From Cystobasidium ongulense (taxonomy: Eukaryota > Basidiomycota > Cystobasidiomycetes > Cystobasidiales > Cystobasidiaceae): a stretch of 64,000 bases of DNA. The position numbers and the translations under genes are program-made. Shown one piece after another: positions 50,503 through 61,721 of this stretch; the first letter of the stretch is position 1, and every line of letters starts with the position of its first letter. The stretch covers positions 620,001 through 684,000 of the forward strand of contig BQUP01000004.1 of the NCBI GenBank assembly GCA_022835595.1. Direction: 5' to 3'. The notes below the pieces were generated by a model. It made no database searches, was not told the DNA's origin, and worked only from the letters and a program-made list of their open reading frames with translations.

Positions 50503-53500
50503 ATGTCTGCAAACGACAAGGGCAAGCAAAGAGCTGGCCAGACGTATGAAATAGCGGACAACAGCTCTGCAAGTGCTGCATCTGGATCGTCTGCTGCCCG
50601 CAGGCCAGCCACACTCTCGCCTGACACGGCCAGAGCTGGCGACACGCATGCACGGACAAGCCGGTTCCTGCGCAAGTCGCGTTCAAAGCAACAGCTCAGG
50701 ACTGACACAGATCCGAATGGAGATGCTCCTGACGATGGTACGTAGCTCTCGCTTTGTCCGGCGGTGCTATTGTCAATGCGTGAGCTGACCGCTCCGCCTG
50801 GCTGTTCCGTCTCAAGGCCTGCCGACGAGGAGTCCGAGCATACAGGAATCAACTTCGGATGCGGGCACTGAAGCACTACCTACTCGCTCGCATATAAGTA
50901 TTCCAGCTCCGCCTGCGCAGCAAGCACCTCGAAGTTCCATCTTCAATTCGCCACTATCGAAAGGCGGTGGCAACAGGCAGCACGCATACTCTCCTCAGAA
51001 GGGTCCTGCAACCGATGGCAGTCGTTCAATGGGAGGATGGTTCAGCAGCATGCTCTCGTCATCTCAAACTGGTCAGCGCAATTCCAATACTACTGACGAC
51101 GGTGCTTCTATACGCTCTTTCGCGAGCGTTGCAACTTCCCCGTCACGCCTGCTTCAACGCCGACCCGCTCGCGACAGTCCGGGCCGTAGACCATCGTATA
51201 CCCCCGTCACTAGTGATCCAGACTCGCGCGTCGGATCCGCTTCAAGCTCCCAACCTCCGGCTAGACCGGCTGTTGCCAAGATTGGCGGATTCGACAGAAT
51301 GCTGGACCGGGCCTTGCAGTTCTTTACAGACTCGGATAGCAATGCCGACCGGTGTCCAGACGATATATGGCTGCTTGGAGTACGGCATATAGGCTGGCGG
51401 TCTGAACCAGAGCAGCCTTATCCTAGTCCGTCTCGTTCTCCAAGCGGAAGACCGAGCATGGATACTATAAGCAGCGAATCATACTTTCACGTGACCGAGT
51501 CCTTAGGTCCTCTGCCAAAGCCACCTTCGAGTCGGCAATTAGCAACCTCCACTCGTAGGCGACTGAGCAAATCCAGTAACAGAACTGTTTCCTCCATGGA
51601 TGCCTCCTCGCCTCCAAATATAGCGCTACCGCCGACGCCCCCTCCCAAGCAAACAGGTCTCTTCAAATTACGCGGGGCTGCGAAACCCAGTGGCCATCCA
51701 TCTTCACAATTCCTTGAAAGAACAACCTCGAGCAGTAGTAGTGCATCTTCGGCTGGTCGATCTGAAAAGGGCAGTTCGCTATTCTCGCCTGCACCCCCTG
51801 TAGTGGAAGAACCCAGCGGCCTCCCGTCACCGTCCGACGATGCCTCTTCAATTTATACATTCAACACGTTGAATGAGTCCAACAGCCGCGCATCGACACT
51901 TCCCTTGCCCTTATCCTCGAGTCAAACCCACGGGTGGCCACCTGCGTTCTATCACGATTTCTACTCTCGCCTTCAGCTTACTTACCGATCCGGATTCATC
52001 CCATTGCCCAGTACTCCCCTTCCGGGAGCTACTCTCTCAGTGTCGAATGCGTTTTCCAGTATGATGAGTAATTTGAATGCAAGCATAGGCCGAAGCATGA
52101 GCGCAACAAGTCTGGGTGATGCACAGCCAGCGAGTGGATTGTCCAGTGATACTGGCTGGGGTTGCATGCTGAGAACAGGACAGAGTCTGCTAGCGAATGC
52201 TTTATTAGATGTTCACCTTGGACGAGGTAAGCAGAATTTTCCGAATTTATGGCCTTATATGATGAGCTGCTAACTTTTTTGAGCTGCTAACTTTTTTTGC
52301 TGTAGACTTCCGAAGACCGTTGCCGCAGTCATTGAACGATTCTGTACAGGCCTCTTCCTTCACTTCACATCCAGATTATCATCGATATGTTCGTTTGATA
52401 TCCTGGTTCTTTGACGATCCGTCGCCTTTATCGCCCTTTTCAATACATAAATTCGCATCAGAAGGGAAGAAACTAGGCAAGCAAATCGGAGAATGGTTTG
52501 GGCCGTCTACAGCTGCAGGTGCTATCAAAGTCCTAGCAAACGAGTTCCCACCTGCAAATTTGGGCGTCGCGCTAGCTATCGATACCACTTTATACGGAAG
52601 CGAAGTATCACACGTCGCGAGAAGTGATAGTGTGCAAGGCTGGAATCGACCGGTCCTTATACTAGTTCCTCTCCGCCTTGGCTTGAATGGCGTCAATCCA
52701 ATCTACCATCGTAGTTTGCGGCATTATTTCACTCTGCCGCAATGTGTCGGCATTGCTGGAGGTAGACCTTCAAGCTCTTACTATTTTGTCGGAGCCCAAG
52801 GCAACCAGCTGTTCTATATCGACCCTCATCACACGAAAACAAGCGTCAAGTCCGTCAATGTACCAGAGTATCTGCAACAGCAAGCGCAATATGAGCCATT
52901 GACAGATGCAAGTTCGCCCGGCTCGCCTACCAACGAGCCGACAAAGTCTGGCAACCTTCAGGCCTTCTTCGCAAATGCTTACGGCCCGAAAGAGCTGGAG
53001 TCGTTTCATTGCGAGAAAGTTAGGAAGATGTCCTTATCCGCCCTTGACCCGTCTATGCTTGTTGGACTACTCTGCCAGTCTAAAGCCGACTGGGACGATC
53101 TTTGCAAACGAATGAAAGCATTTCCATCTTCGAAGGATCACCATCCTATTATCAATATAGTTCAGGAGATGCCAGCTTGGATGCGAAAATCATCTCGGAC
53201 TATCAGCGGAGCAGGTCTCAATGCATCGACATCTTCCCAAAGACCGTCTGCAAAGTCTGCATTTACGCCAATGAATAACTCGTCGCCCCCGACTGGTGCA
53301 AAGGGATCTGCTGGGAGCCTTCTAGGAGATGACCTTGAGGGGAGTTCTGTCGAATATGCCGATTCTGACGATTGGGACATTGATGATTCGGATGACGAAG
53401 ATAACAGGGCCAAAAGTGACGAAAGTGAACAGGAGGATAGTATTGCAGATACTAGTATCATCATAAAGACTGCGACTTCACCGTTTCAAGAAGTAGTGCC

Positions 53501-53822
53501 TCTGGGTTCTTTCGAAAGTGATGAGCCGGATTATACAGCGAGTAGGAACGGAAAATCACCAAGTAGACAAATGGAGGGTCTTCTGCCGGCTAGTTCTCTC
53601 GACAGTGCGGTTTCGATGTCTTTAGATGACGACTTTGAACGAGTCAGTGTAGACACAAGACGTGGTATGTCGTGTTCTCCGCTGGATTCGGATGCGGTCG
53701 TTGTTCCTGTCCTTCCGCCCAAGCTACCTCCTACTGCTGAACAGAGAGGGAAACCAGAGAAGAAAGAAAAGGATGATCAGTGGCAGACCTTAGACGAGCG
53801 GTCATCGAGACGTAGACCATAA
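50503..53822 (+). CDS. ATG4: Autophagy cysteine protease Atg4
   Basis: Atg4 trims the C-terminus of Atg8 and later frees it from lipid. A disordered N-terminus of over 300 Ser-rich residues precedes the peptidase. The start of the domain, DDIWLLGVRHI (about 51360), is separated from WPPAFYHDFYSRLQLTYRSG by another Ser-rich insert. The nucleophile is in SSDTGWGCMLRTGQSLLANA (about 52150). After the intron at about 52228-52306, the protein reads DFRRPLPQ and later LRHYFTLPQCVGIAGGRPSS. The Asp/His pair is in FYIDPHHTKT (about 52818). Then FHCEKVRKMSLSALDPSMLV follows. The C-terminus is an acidic tail of over 180 residues with patches such as DSDDWDIDDSDDED. The catalytic triad is complete; the very long flanks are unusual in size. 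Confidence 0.95.
52264..52297 (+). repeat. Duplicated branch-point unit in an ATG4 intron
   Basis: The intron ends with two direct copies of gagctgctaactttttt, each holding a CTAAC branch site and poly-T tract, before the acceptor tgctgtag. Confidence 0.9.
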
Positions 53823-54081
53823 AAATTCATAACGTTTAGTCTGCCTGTAGCATAGTTTCATGATGAGTTAACCTTGACGAAAAGCAGTATTGTTGATCCG
53901 ACTGGAAGAAATGCAGAAAGGGCGTCGGCAGCACTGACAAGTCGAGTTGCCATCCACCCCAAGCTTTGCCGTCGCCCTCAAGCTTGCTCGTTGGCGTCAA
54001 AGTGGTGGCTTTCCAACCTTGTTGCTGCAGCTTGCTCGCCGTTTTCACTTTCCCCAATCGACAACTCGACGACTCGGCAAG

Positions 54082-55343
54082 ATGGCATCTCGAACAGCGA
54101 TGCGCGCAAGCAGCATCCTCAGACAGGCGCCCAAGTCTTCAGGTGCGTGAAGCTCTGGCCTGCCCGCCCGTGCTCTTGGTGTTGCCTTTTGGCTGGACAG
54201 GCTATCGTGACCAACGAGATTGGACGGATGGAGCAGGCAGCGCGTGGACGGACAGAAGCGAGGAAAGGCTGACATTTGTGCTTGTCTGTGGTGTATAGAT
54301 CCCCACAAGTACACTGCGGGAGACACGGTGCGTAGAGCGGGTATCAACATCAGAGTGCTTCGTTATACTCATTCATGCCTTCGGGTGGTTGCAGAGCCCA
54401 TTCTGGACCAAGTTCAGGAAGGCAATGGTCCTCAATCCAGACTCAAATAGCGGTATCTTGGTGTGTAACACTTCCCCAAGCGGCAATGTTGAGCCTCACA
54501 CAGCTTGCTTACCGCTTCCCAATCCCCGTGCAGATCGCAGACGAATATCGCTACCCACCTCCGGGCAGCCGACCTGAAGTCTACTCTCTCCCACCTTCCA
54601 AGGGTGAGTGAACGGCCTAACCCACTGGTTGAAGTGTGGAGAGCTTGCTAAACGAATCGCCTGTCAATCACAGCCAGCGACATTGCTCAGAACGCATACT
54701 ATGAGCGGGACTTCCGGTGAGCAGGGAGAAGTAATGTAAAGCTTCGCCAGGTCTGATAGCTAATCATTGTCCGTCCAATTCAGTCGGGCGTATCCCAAGC
54801 TAGATGTTGTCACTCAAACCGAGCTTTCTGCTCTCCTTCTCGCTCAGCCCGAGCAACTCAAGTGCGTTGTCTGGAAGTACCTTTCGCATGCGATACATGA
54901 CTGATATCATCCACACCCTGCTTTGTAGCCTCCCTGCACCCAACACCTCATCAGCTGTTAAAGCTTCTGCTGGTACCACGGACGTAACAACCGTTCCATC
55001 GCCTACACCATCTCTAGCTTCTTTATACTACGCTTCTTCAGAGCAATCATCAACCCAAGTTTCGAAGACATCTTTCAATGCCAGCCGGCTGCCTCCCAAA
55101 CCAGCCTCGAGCGTTAAAGTCTCTTGGGCCGTCAGTGCGGAGAAGATCCTGCGTGACCCATACGCTTATTTCCCAATGGTAAGCTTCAGCGCAGCGGCTT
55201 AATGTTCTACGTGAAGCCCGTACTAATGCTCGGTCCATTTCAACCTTTTCCAGGATAACTATTCAAGCACGGTAGTAGATCAGAATGTCAGCTATGGACA
55301 TGACACAGAGAGGACAGGCACCAGCAACGATATCCGACAATAG
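54082..55343 (+). CDS. Complex I 21 kDa subunit, NUZM/nuo-21-like
   Basis: A supernumerary subunit of mitochondrial NADH:ubiquinone oxidoreductase. Exon 1 (54082) reads MASRTAMRASSILRQAPKSS, presequence-like. Later exons read DPHKYTAGDT, then SPFWTKFRKAMVLNPDSNSG and ADEYRYPPPGSRPEVYSLPP. Next is ASDIAQNAYYERDFRRAYPK then LDVVTQTELSALLLAQPEQL. The ...DIA.N.Y..RD.RR.YP core matches the Neurospora 21.3 kDa subunit as I remember it. The last part (SWAVSAEKILRDPYAYFPM|DNYSS) ends NDIRQ. Seven short exons are needed, all with gt/ag ends. Assignment rests on memory of one family, so a search should confirm it. Confidence 0.68.
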
Positions 55344-55592
55344 GTACTGAGTCTTCACAGACAGGCATCTCCGCGTCTTTTGTAGATTAAGCTTGTAGTC
55401 CATTAGCCGAGTGCGGCATGCATGCGCGCAATGTATGCATTCAAGCTCGATATCAGTCTTCTTATACTGCTTGTAGGCTTTTCTGTGTCGCCCGTTTCCA
55501 AATCTCGTTGCTCCATGGTAAATTGCAAGAATGACACACTCTGTCTCTTCTCTCTGCACAACGCCTACAAGTCGGCAAGGGACAGCCCCAGC

Positions 55593-58158
55593 ATGAAGCA
55601 AGCGCGCATGCTGCCTGTGCGTAGTCTGGCTAATAGCCAATGGACGAAGGGACGCGCTGTACGCCTTCTCAGCAGTACTGCTGCTCGACTGCAAGTCACT
55701 CCGCACGAACAGCAGCGCCCTCCAGCATCAGATTCTCCAGCTTCCACGACCCATGAGCAACAGTCATCAAGAGCCAGATGGACGCGCGAGAGGGCTTCTA
55801 CTGCCGAGCATCCAGAGGGAGATGGGAGCTTCACCGGGCAAGGAAGCATGATTGATACTGCGCTGGGTATCGCACTCGGTACCGCAATGCTGGGATGTGG
55901 TGGCATTGCCTACTTTCAATGGTGCGTGTCAGCATCAAGATACGAGCTCTTGAAGGTCTTGACGACGGTTTACATTAAATTTTAGGTACAAATGGAACGT
56001 CCTGAGGAAGATGGAGATTGCCTTTCGCGGTAAGTGTTACGCTTGCTTTATAGCGGATCCGCGCCAAGTGAATAGTGGCGCATCTCAATATTTATACTGA
56101 AACTCCACATCTCTCTTTATCCGTACAGGTGGATATGATCCCGTTATGGAGCTAGAGAAAGCTTCAAAGGCGCCGGCAGCCCATCAGTCAACCACACTAG
56201 AAGGAAAAAAACAAGAGGATCGCGATAGTGAACAGGAAGAGCGAATACGACGTCGAGAACAGCATATGATAGACAAGATTATGAAAGGCGAAGAGAAGGG
56301 TCATTATTATCTTATACTTGGACCAAAAGGAAGTGGAAAGACCTCAATGATGATCCAGGCGGTATGTTCGCCTCCTTAAGTCATCGCTAACAGCTTATTT
56401 AGTGTTCTAAGCGAGAGCTTACCTTAACATTCGCTTGCTTAACCAGATGATTGAAATCGATGCGGAAGGTATAGCTATGCTGGAATGCCACGAGGATCCC
56501 GAGGTTTTCAGGACTCGGTTCGGTAAAGCGATAAATTTCGAATACCATGAGGTAGGCCTCCCTATTGCCTCGTAATTTGCCTTTCAAAACTGAGCTCAAT
56601 TCGACTATACAGGACTCGTATAATGGTCTTTTCCAAAGAAGGGATCCAAAAGAAGCAGGACCATTGCTGGACATAGAGCGTGCGATGAGCAAACTCGAAA
56701 AAGTAGCTATTCGGTATAGAAAACGAACGGGAAAGCCTTTGATTCTGGTGTTCAACAATGTGCACTTCCTGAAGGATGACGATGTTGGTGACGGGATACT
56801 GCATCTCATTCAGCAAAGGGCGGAATCTTGGGCTGCTTCGCAATGCGCGAATATGTAGGTTCAGATGTATTGACGAAACGGAAATTGTAATCTGCTGATG
56901 GTGGGCTTTGAAAAGCATATTCAACTCGGACGATTTCCGGATATACGACAAACTAAGTACGTAGAGCTGGCTCACTCTAGCCCACACTCTCCTTTCTCTG
57001 GTGTGGCACCAGCTGATTGTTTCTTCAACAACCGATATTACAGAGAAGAACGCAAACAGAATGGAAGTATTAGCTGTGAGAGACCTCAATGAGCACGAAG
57101 CAGTCCAGCTCATCAGACAAGCACGAAGAAGACTGTTCGGAAAGCTGATGTCGGTAGACGAAGCGAAACAAATTTATCAACTTGTTGGTGGTAGACCGAG
57201 CGTCATTAGCTCGCTTGCGAAACGCAAGGTGTGTTAGCGTTCCCGACAACCCACCATAGATCAAAGATGATGCTGAAGATCCCTTTCAAAAAAAGGATAT
57301 GCTGGCTGCTGCGGAAGATAAAGTGGAACAAGAGAAACAATGGCTGCTCAGCAAGATTGGCCTGATTCCAGACCACGATGACGGTGAGATTTTGTTCTTG
57401 TGTCCATACCTGTGTTAAGCTGAGAGAGCATTTGATCGATCTGGTAGATGTGATGGACGAACAAAAGTGGAGCTCTTGCTCTTGGCTTCTCCTGCAAGAA
57501 CGTTAGTTGATTATTAGTGCTCTCCCAAAAAGAAAATGTGCTGATGGTGTAATTTAGTCGCTAAGCGAGCTGAAGAATCCGACGATCCTAAAGTGACTTG
57601 GGCTAGTAGGTCATACAGAGACCTATACGATTGAGAGATGAACTGACAGATCGATACCTCCGTTGATAGAGGCGCGAGATGTCATGTAGGCTTGAACCTC
57701 AACCCGCATAAGAGGACTACTGACAAACAACGCCACTACAGGACACGGCCGGACTTTATCAATGACCTCGACCACCTCAATATCATTCAAATAGACACGC
57801 ATTACAAGTAGGTCATTCTTGATGAGATAGGCTGGTATTGGATGGTGAGATTTTGCCTTTCTTTTTGCAGTGTCCGACCTGATTCCAGGCTACTACTCAA
57901 CGTCTGCAAGCAAGTGGTCAGCGAGGACGACTTTCAAGAACGTCTGGATACCACACGAGAGCGTGTTGACGCAATTGAGGTGTGTCCGCTCCCATGGATC
58001 TGTCAAAGCAGACGTTCATACTGAATTCTTGGTTTGATGAAACCAATAAGTCACTGCATCGCACGCGTGAACTTACTCTGAAGGACCCACCTGACGCTGA
58101 AAATGTGTTCAAGATAATGCTAGCTCCGTCTCCAAGGAAGAGCTGGTTCAAGGATTAG
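55593..58158 (+). CDS. Mitochondrial membrane P-loop ATPase (AAA+/STAND-like)
   Basis: The N-terminus MKQARMLPVRSLANSQWTKG with RLLSSTAARLQ is a strong mitochondrial presequence. A hydrophobic stretch (DTALGIALGTAMLGCGGIAY) forms one membrane segment, followed by a charged helix (EQEERIRRREQHMIDKIMKG). The ATPase core has YYLILGPKGSGKTSMMIQA (Walker A) and PLILVFNNVHFL (Walker B, about 56738-56773). Later exons give MEVLAVRDLNEHEAVQLIRQ and VDEAKQIYQLVGGRPSVISS, as in ORC/STAND-like families. The tail ends RKSWFKD. Many small exons occur from 57250 to 58158. I place it as a fungal mitochondrial AAA-type protein of unknown role, perhaps in inner-membrane or mtDNA upkeep. Confidence 0.7.
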
Positions 58159-58323
58159 TGACAGCCTGTGCGAAAGAGCCCTAGTGCACGTGCAGGCATG
58201 CGTATTTCGGCATCGTGTATGCTCGTCCCAGTAGCTGTACTATGTTAAAGCAATCAGGCAGGAACGATGAATGAACAATACATACTAGACTATTCTGTAG
58301 TTCTCCATGGAAGTTAATAAAGC

Positions 58324-61168
58324 ATGCTGCTCGAGCCGATCGTCTTCAAAGACCCGCAAGTTTGCCACTTTGCTGCTTCCTGCCTCTCAACCCATCGCTT
58401 CTGCATGTTTCAGAATGCACTGGCTTCTCAGTGCCGTCTCTGTGCCCGCATTGCTGCACGACGAACTCTCGACGCTCGTAATGCCGTGACTTCGACCTCT
58501 ACTTCGACATCGCACCATCAAAATTTCGGAGCATCAGCAGGACGGTCTCGTCAACTTCCAAAAGGCGGCAGTAGTAAAGGGCCTGGCAAAGCTTTTGCAC
58601 CTTATGATACACCTCAAGGGACATGGAAACGTAGAGATGGGTATCGCGGATCAAGAGACGGCAGTCAACCTTTCAATAGGCCACCGTACTCCGCTTTCAA
58701 GCTATCGTCGGAAACGCCAGAAACACCTACGACAGGTGCTGGACCCGTTGCTCTAGATAGACAAGCTATCCTAGATGCTTTGCGTTCAAAACAGGAGGAA
58801 TTGGCTGATAAAGGCCATGCTGCTGAAGCTGGCAGGAGAGGCAGTATGGTGGCCATTCTCGAAGCGATAGCTAAACGCTTGGCCCTGGACAAAGTGGAAT
58901 TGCTCAGGCTTGCGAGAAGCTGGGCCAGGGAAGAGACATATCCTGAAAAGGTCGATAGGAAAGGCAAAGGGAAATCAAATAGTCTTGATGACGATTTGTG
59001 AGTAGCTCTTTCGTTAAAACAAGCGACTTATAAAGGTCCACTACGGCACGCTAATTTCTGAAATGTTACACTTGTATGATTGTATAGTTTTACTCTTGAA
59101 AACGTGGAACGCGATATGGAAATATACGGCGAGAGAGCTATAGATCGAGCTGTCCTATCACATTTTCTCCGTTGGATACGCACAGAAAGCTCACGCTTAA
59201 CTAGCGGAAGCAGCAAATCCACCCGTGTCATTTCTCAGTCAATTAGTGCTCAGCTCACTGCTATATCCGAATCACTTGACTTGCAATATCCTGGCGAATG
59301 GTACCCAATGGCACGGAATATGAAGCGGAAGATTATACTACATGTAGGACCCACCAATAGCGGCAAGACATACAATGCATTGTGCGCGCTCGCAAAAGCT
59401 CGCACAGGAGCTTTCGGTGGCCCTCTGAGATTATTAGCTGCGGAAGTGCATAATCGTTTCAATGCAGGTACAATAGGTGGTCTAACGCCTGAAAGCCCCC
59501 GAATATGTAACCTTGTCACAGGAGAGGAAAAGAGAATACACGATGAATTGGGTGGACTTGAGAGCTGTACTGTGGAAATGATGCCTCTCACTCGAGTATT
59601 CGATGTCGCGGTTGTCGATGAGATTCAGATGATAGCAGACCCATCTAGAGGATCAGCTTGGACACAGGCATTACTAGGTCTACGAGCGAAGGAAATCCAC
59701 CTATGCGGGGAACCATCAGTCGTCGATCTCATCCAGCGGATAGGACATAGTCTAGGAGATGAAGTGATAGTCAAGACGTATGAGCGACTCTCACCTTTGA
59801 CAGTAGCTAAACATAGTATAAAAGGTGATTGGAGCAAGATCAAAAGAGGTGATTGCGTAGTTGCTTTCAGTCGGTCTGCAATCTTTGAACTTAAGAATCA
59901 AATTCAGGAGAGTACGGGATTGAGGGTCGCTGTTGCTTATGGAGGCTTGCCCCCTGAAGTTAGAGAAGAGCAGGCGAAAGGATTTAACTCGCCGGAGGAA
60001 GAGAGTGGGTATGATGTGCTTGTTGCTAGCGATGCTATTGGAATGGGCCTGAATCTGTAGGTTTCCTCCTTGCTCTGTAGATGTATGTGAGACTGGGTAA
60101 GCTAACTTCAACGTTTTCAGTCAAATCAAGCGCGTCATTTTCACCACTCTCAAGAAGTGGGATGGAAGACAAGAACTTCCTCTATCCTTTTCACAAGTCA
60201 AACAGATTGGTGGAAGAGCCGGTCGATATGGCATGTCTTCTAAATCTGCCAGCGCTTCTGGACCCGACGAAATTGATCCTGCAGAAGTTAGTAAAGATGC
60301 CACTTCCAAACAAACCAAGCCTATCGAAGAGAGCGAAGACGATATGAATGGTGTCGTTACATGCCTTCAGGAGGGTGATATGCCGGCTTTGAGAGAAGCT
60401 ATGAACGCACCTCCTGTCCAAATATCAAGAGCAGCACTAGCACCCTTACCATCACATCTTGAACAATTCGCAACATTACTTCCATTAACAACAACACAAG
60501 CACATGTATTTGAAATTTTCCCAGTTATTTCAACTACATCACCAGATTATTTCGTTCCTTCTTTTGGAAGTCCACTGAAATTAGCTGAAAAGTTGAGTAG
60601 TATTGAAAGATTGACTATTGGAGAAAGATGGTTATTAGGTAATGCACCTGTTAATTTAAGGGATCCTATTGTCCTTAATGCATTTGTTACTTTTGTTGAA
60701 CATTTTTCTATTGATGAGAGTTTGAAGATTACCCAGTGGTTGAATGCTCAAGGGATATCGGGGACTCTTCAAGCGTATAGAGATGCTCAGGATGCGTATC
60801 AGCAAGCTCAAGAGGACCAGTCGAAGGAAGGACAGCCACAGCAGGACAGTCGGTCGGTCTCAGCTAAAGGGGAAAGGAAGAGCGGAGCATCGCAAGAATT
60901 GACTAGATTACCTATCGAAGTCATCAATTTCGCAAGCAGCTCCAATTTGCTGGAATTGGAATCATTACATCGCTGTCTAGGACTCTATCTATGGTTAGGA
61001 AATCGGTTTACACTACGATTTCCACAGTCTGCAGAAGCTAGATTGTTCAAAGAGGAAGTTCAAGCTGCTATTGATTTTATACTTCAATTCATGTCTCCTG
61101 CTGCTAAAGAAGCAGCTGAGCAAGCGAAGAAGAAGACAGTTACGAATCCAAAGTTTAGGCGGCGTTAG
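58324..61168 (+). CDS. SUV3: Mitochondrial ATP-dependent RNA helicase Suv3
   Basis: The helicase of the mitochondrial RNA degradosome, working with an exoribonuclease. Key motifs are HVGPTNSGKTYNAL (Walker A), GPLRLLAAEVHNRF, NLVTGEEKRI, VVDEIQMIADPSRGSAWTQA (Walker B DEIQ), then the second RecA lobe (YGGLPPEVREEQAKGFNSPE, VLVASDAIGMGLNL). After the intron at about 60059-60119, IKRVIFTTLKKWDGRQELPL and SFSQVKQIGGRAGRYG follow. Three exons are seen. Two starts are possible: 58324 (MLLEPIVFKD...) and 58408 (MFQNALASQCRLCARIAARR). The second looks a better mitochondrial presequence. The C-terminal exon from about 60430 to 60760 is much richer in A and T. Confidence 0.95.
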
Positions 61169-61721
61169 AAGGTAGCTGGAAGGACTAGTATTCGCATTAC
61201 GAGCCCAAGAGGCTGTGTTGCAGTATAGTTCCTCCTCAACTGGTAGTATTATATATGCAACAACCACTTCGGTGGACTTGCAACCCTAAACCCTTGAACC
61301 CTAAAACCCCATCACTCGACATGGCATTACGTTATGACAGGTCTTGTTGCGTGTTTTGGCGGTAAGTATGTACTTGGCATGAAGTTTCCCCAGTTCGGGT
61401 TCGGCCATCGGAATAGTGGCGGCTTCCGCAGAAGGCTTTCAGTCCATTATGGGAGTTGTTATGAGAGTTCACCTAGCATAGCATACAGGATATCACATGA
61501 CTGTAGCGCACACTGGACTGCCTGTCAAGAAGCTGTCACTGATGCTTTCGTGTCTGTGTCGGCTTTCACACCGGATCAGCGAAGTGTATCGCCCGATCTT
61601 TTTCACTTTGCAAGCCGCTTTGGACCGACCGCGTGCAAGATCCCACGCCGAAGGCTTTGCAGCTTTCTCTCTTTTCTTGTCCATCCATCGACTGACTGCA
61701 CCAGCAGCATAGCGACACACC
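61169..61721. other. Intergenic with telomere-like tract, ABC transporter promoter
   Basis: These 553 bp separate SUV3 from the ABC transporter ATG. The telomere-like stretch listed separately lies near the SUV3 end. A C/T-rich tract (agctttctctcttttcttgtcc near 61661) precedes the ATG. No reading frame is convincing. Confidence 0.45.
61281..61310 (-). repeat. Interstitial telomere-like (TTAGGG-type) tract
   Basis: The plus strand reads caaccctaaacccttgaacc then ctaaaacccc, three imperfect copies of CCCTAA. It may be a fossil of telomere repair or a telobox-like binding site for a Tbf1/Myb-type factor. Confidence 0.7.
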
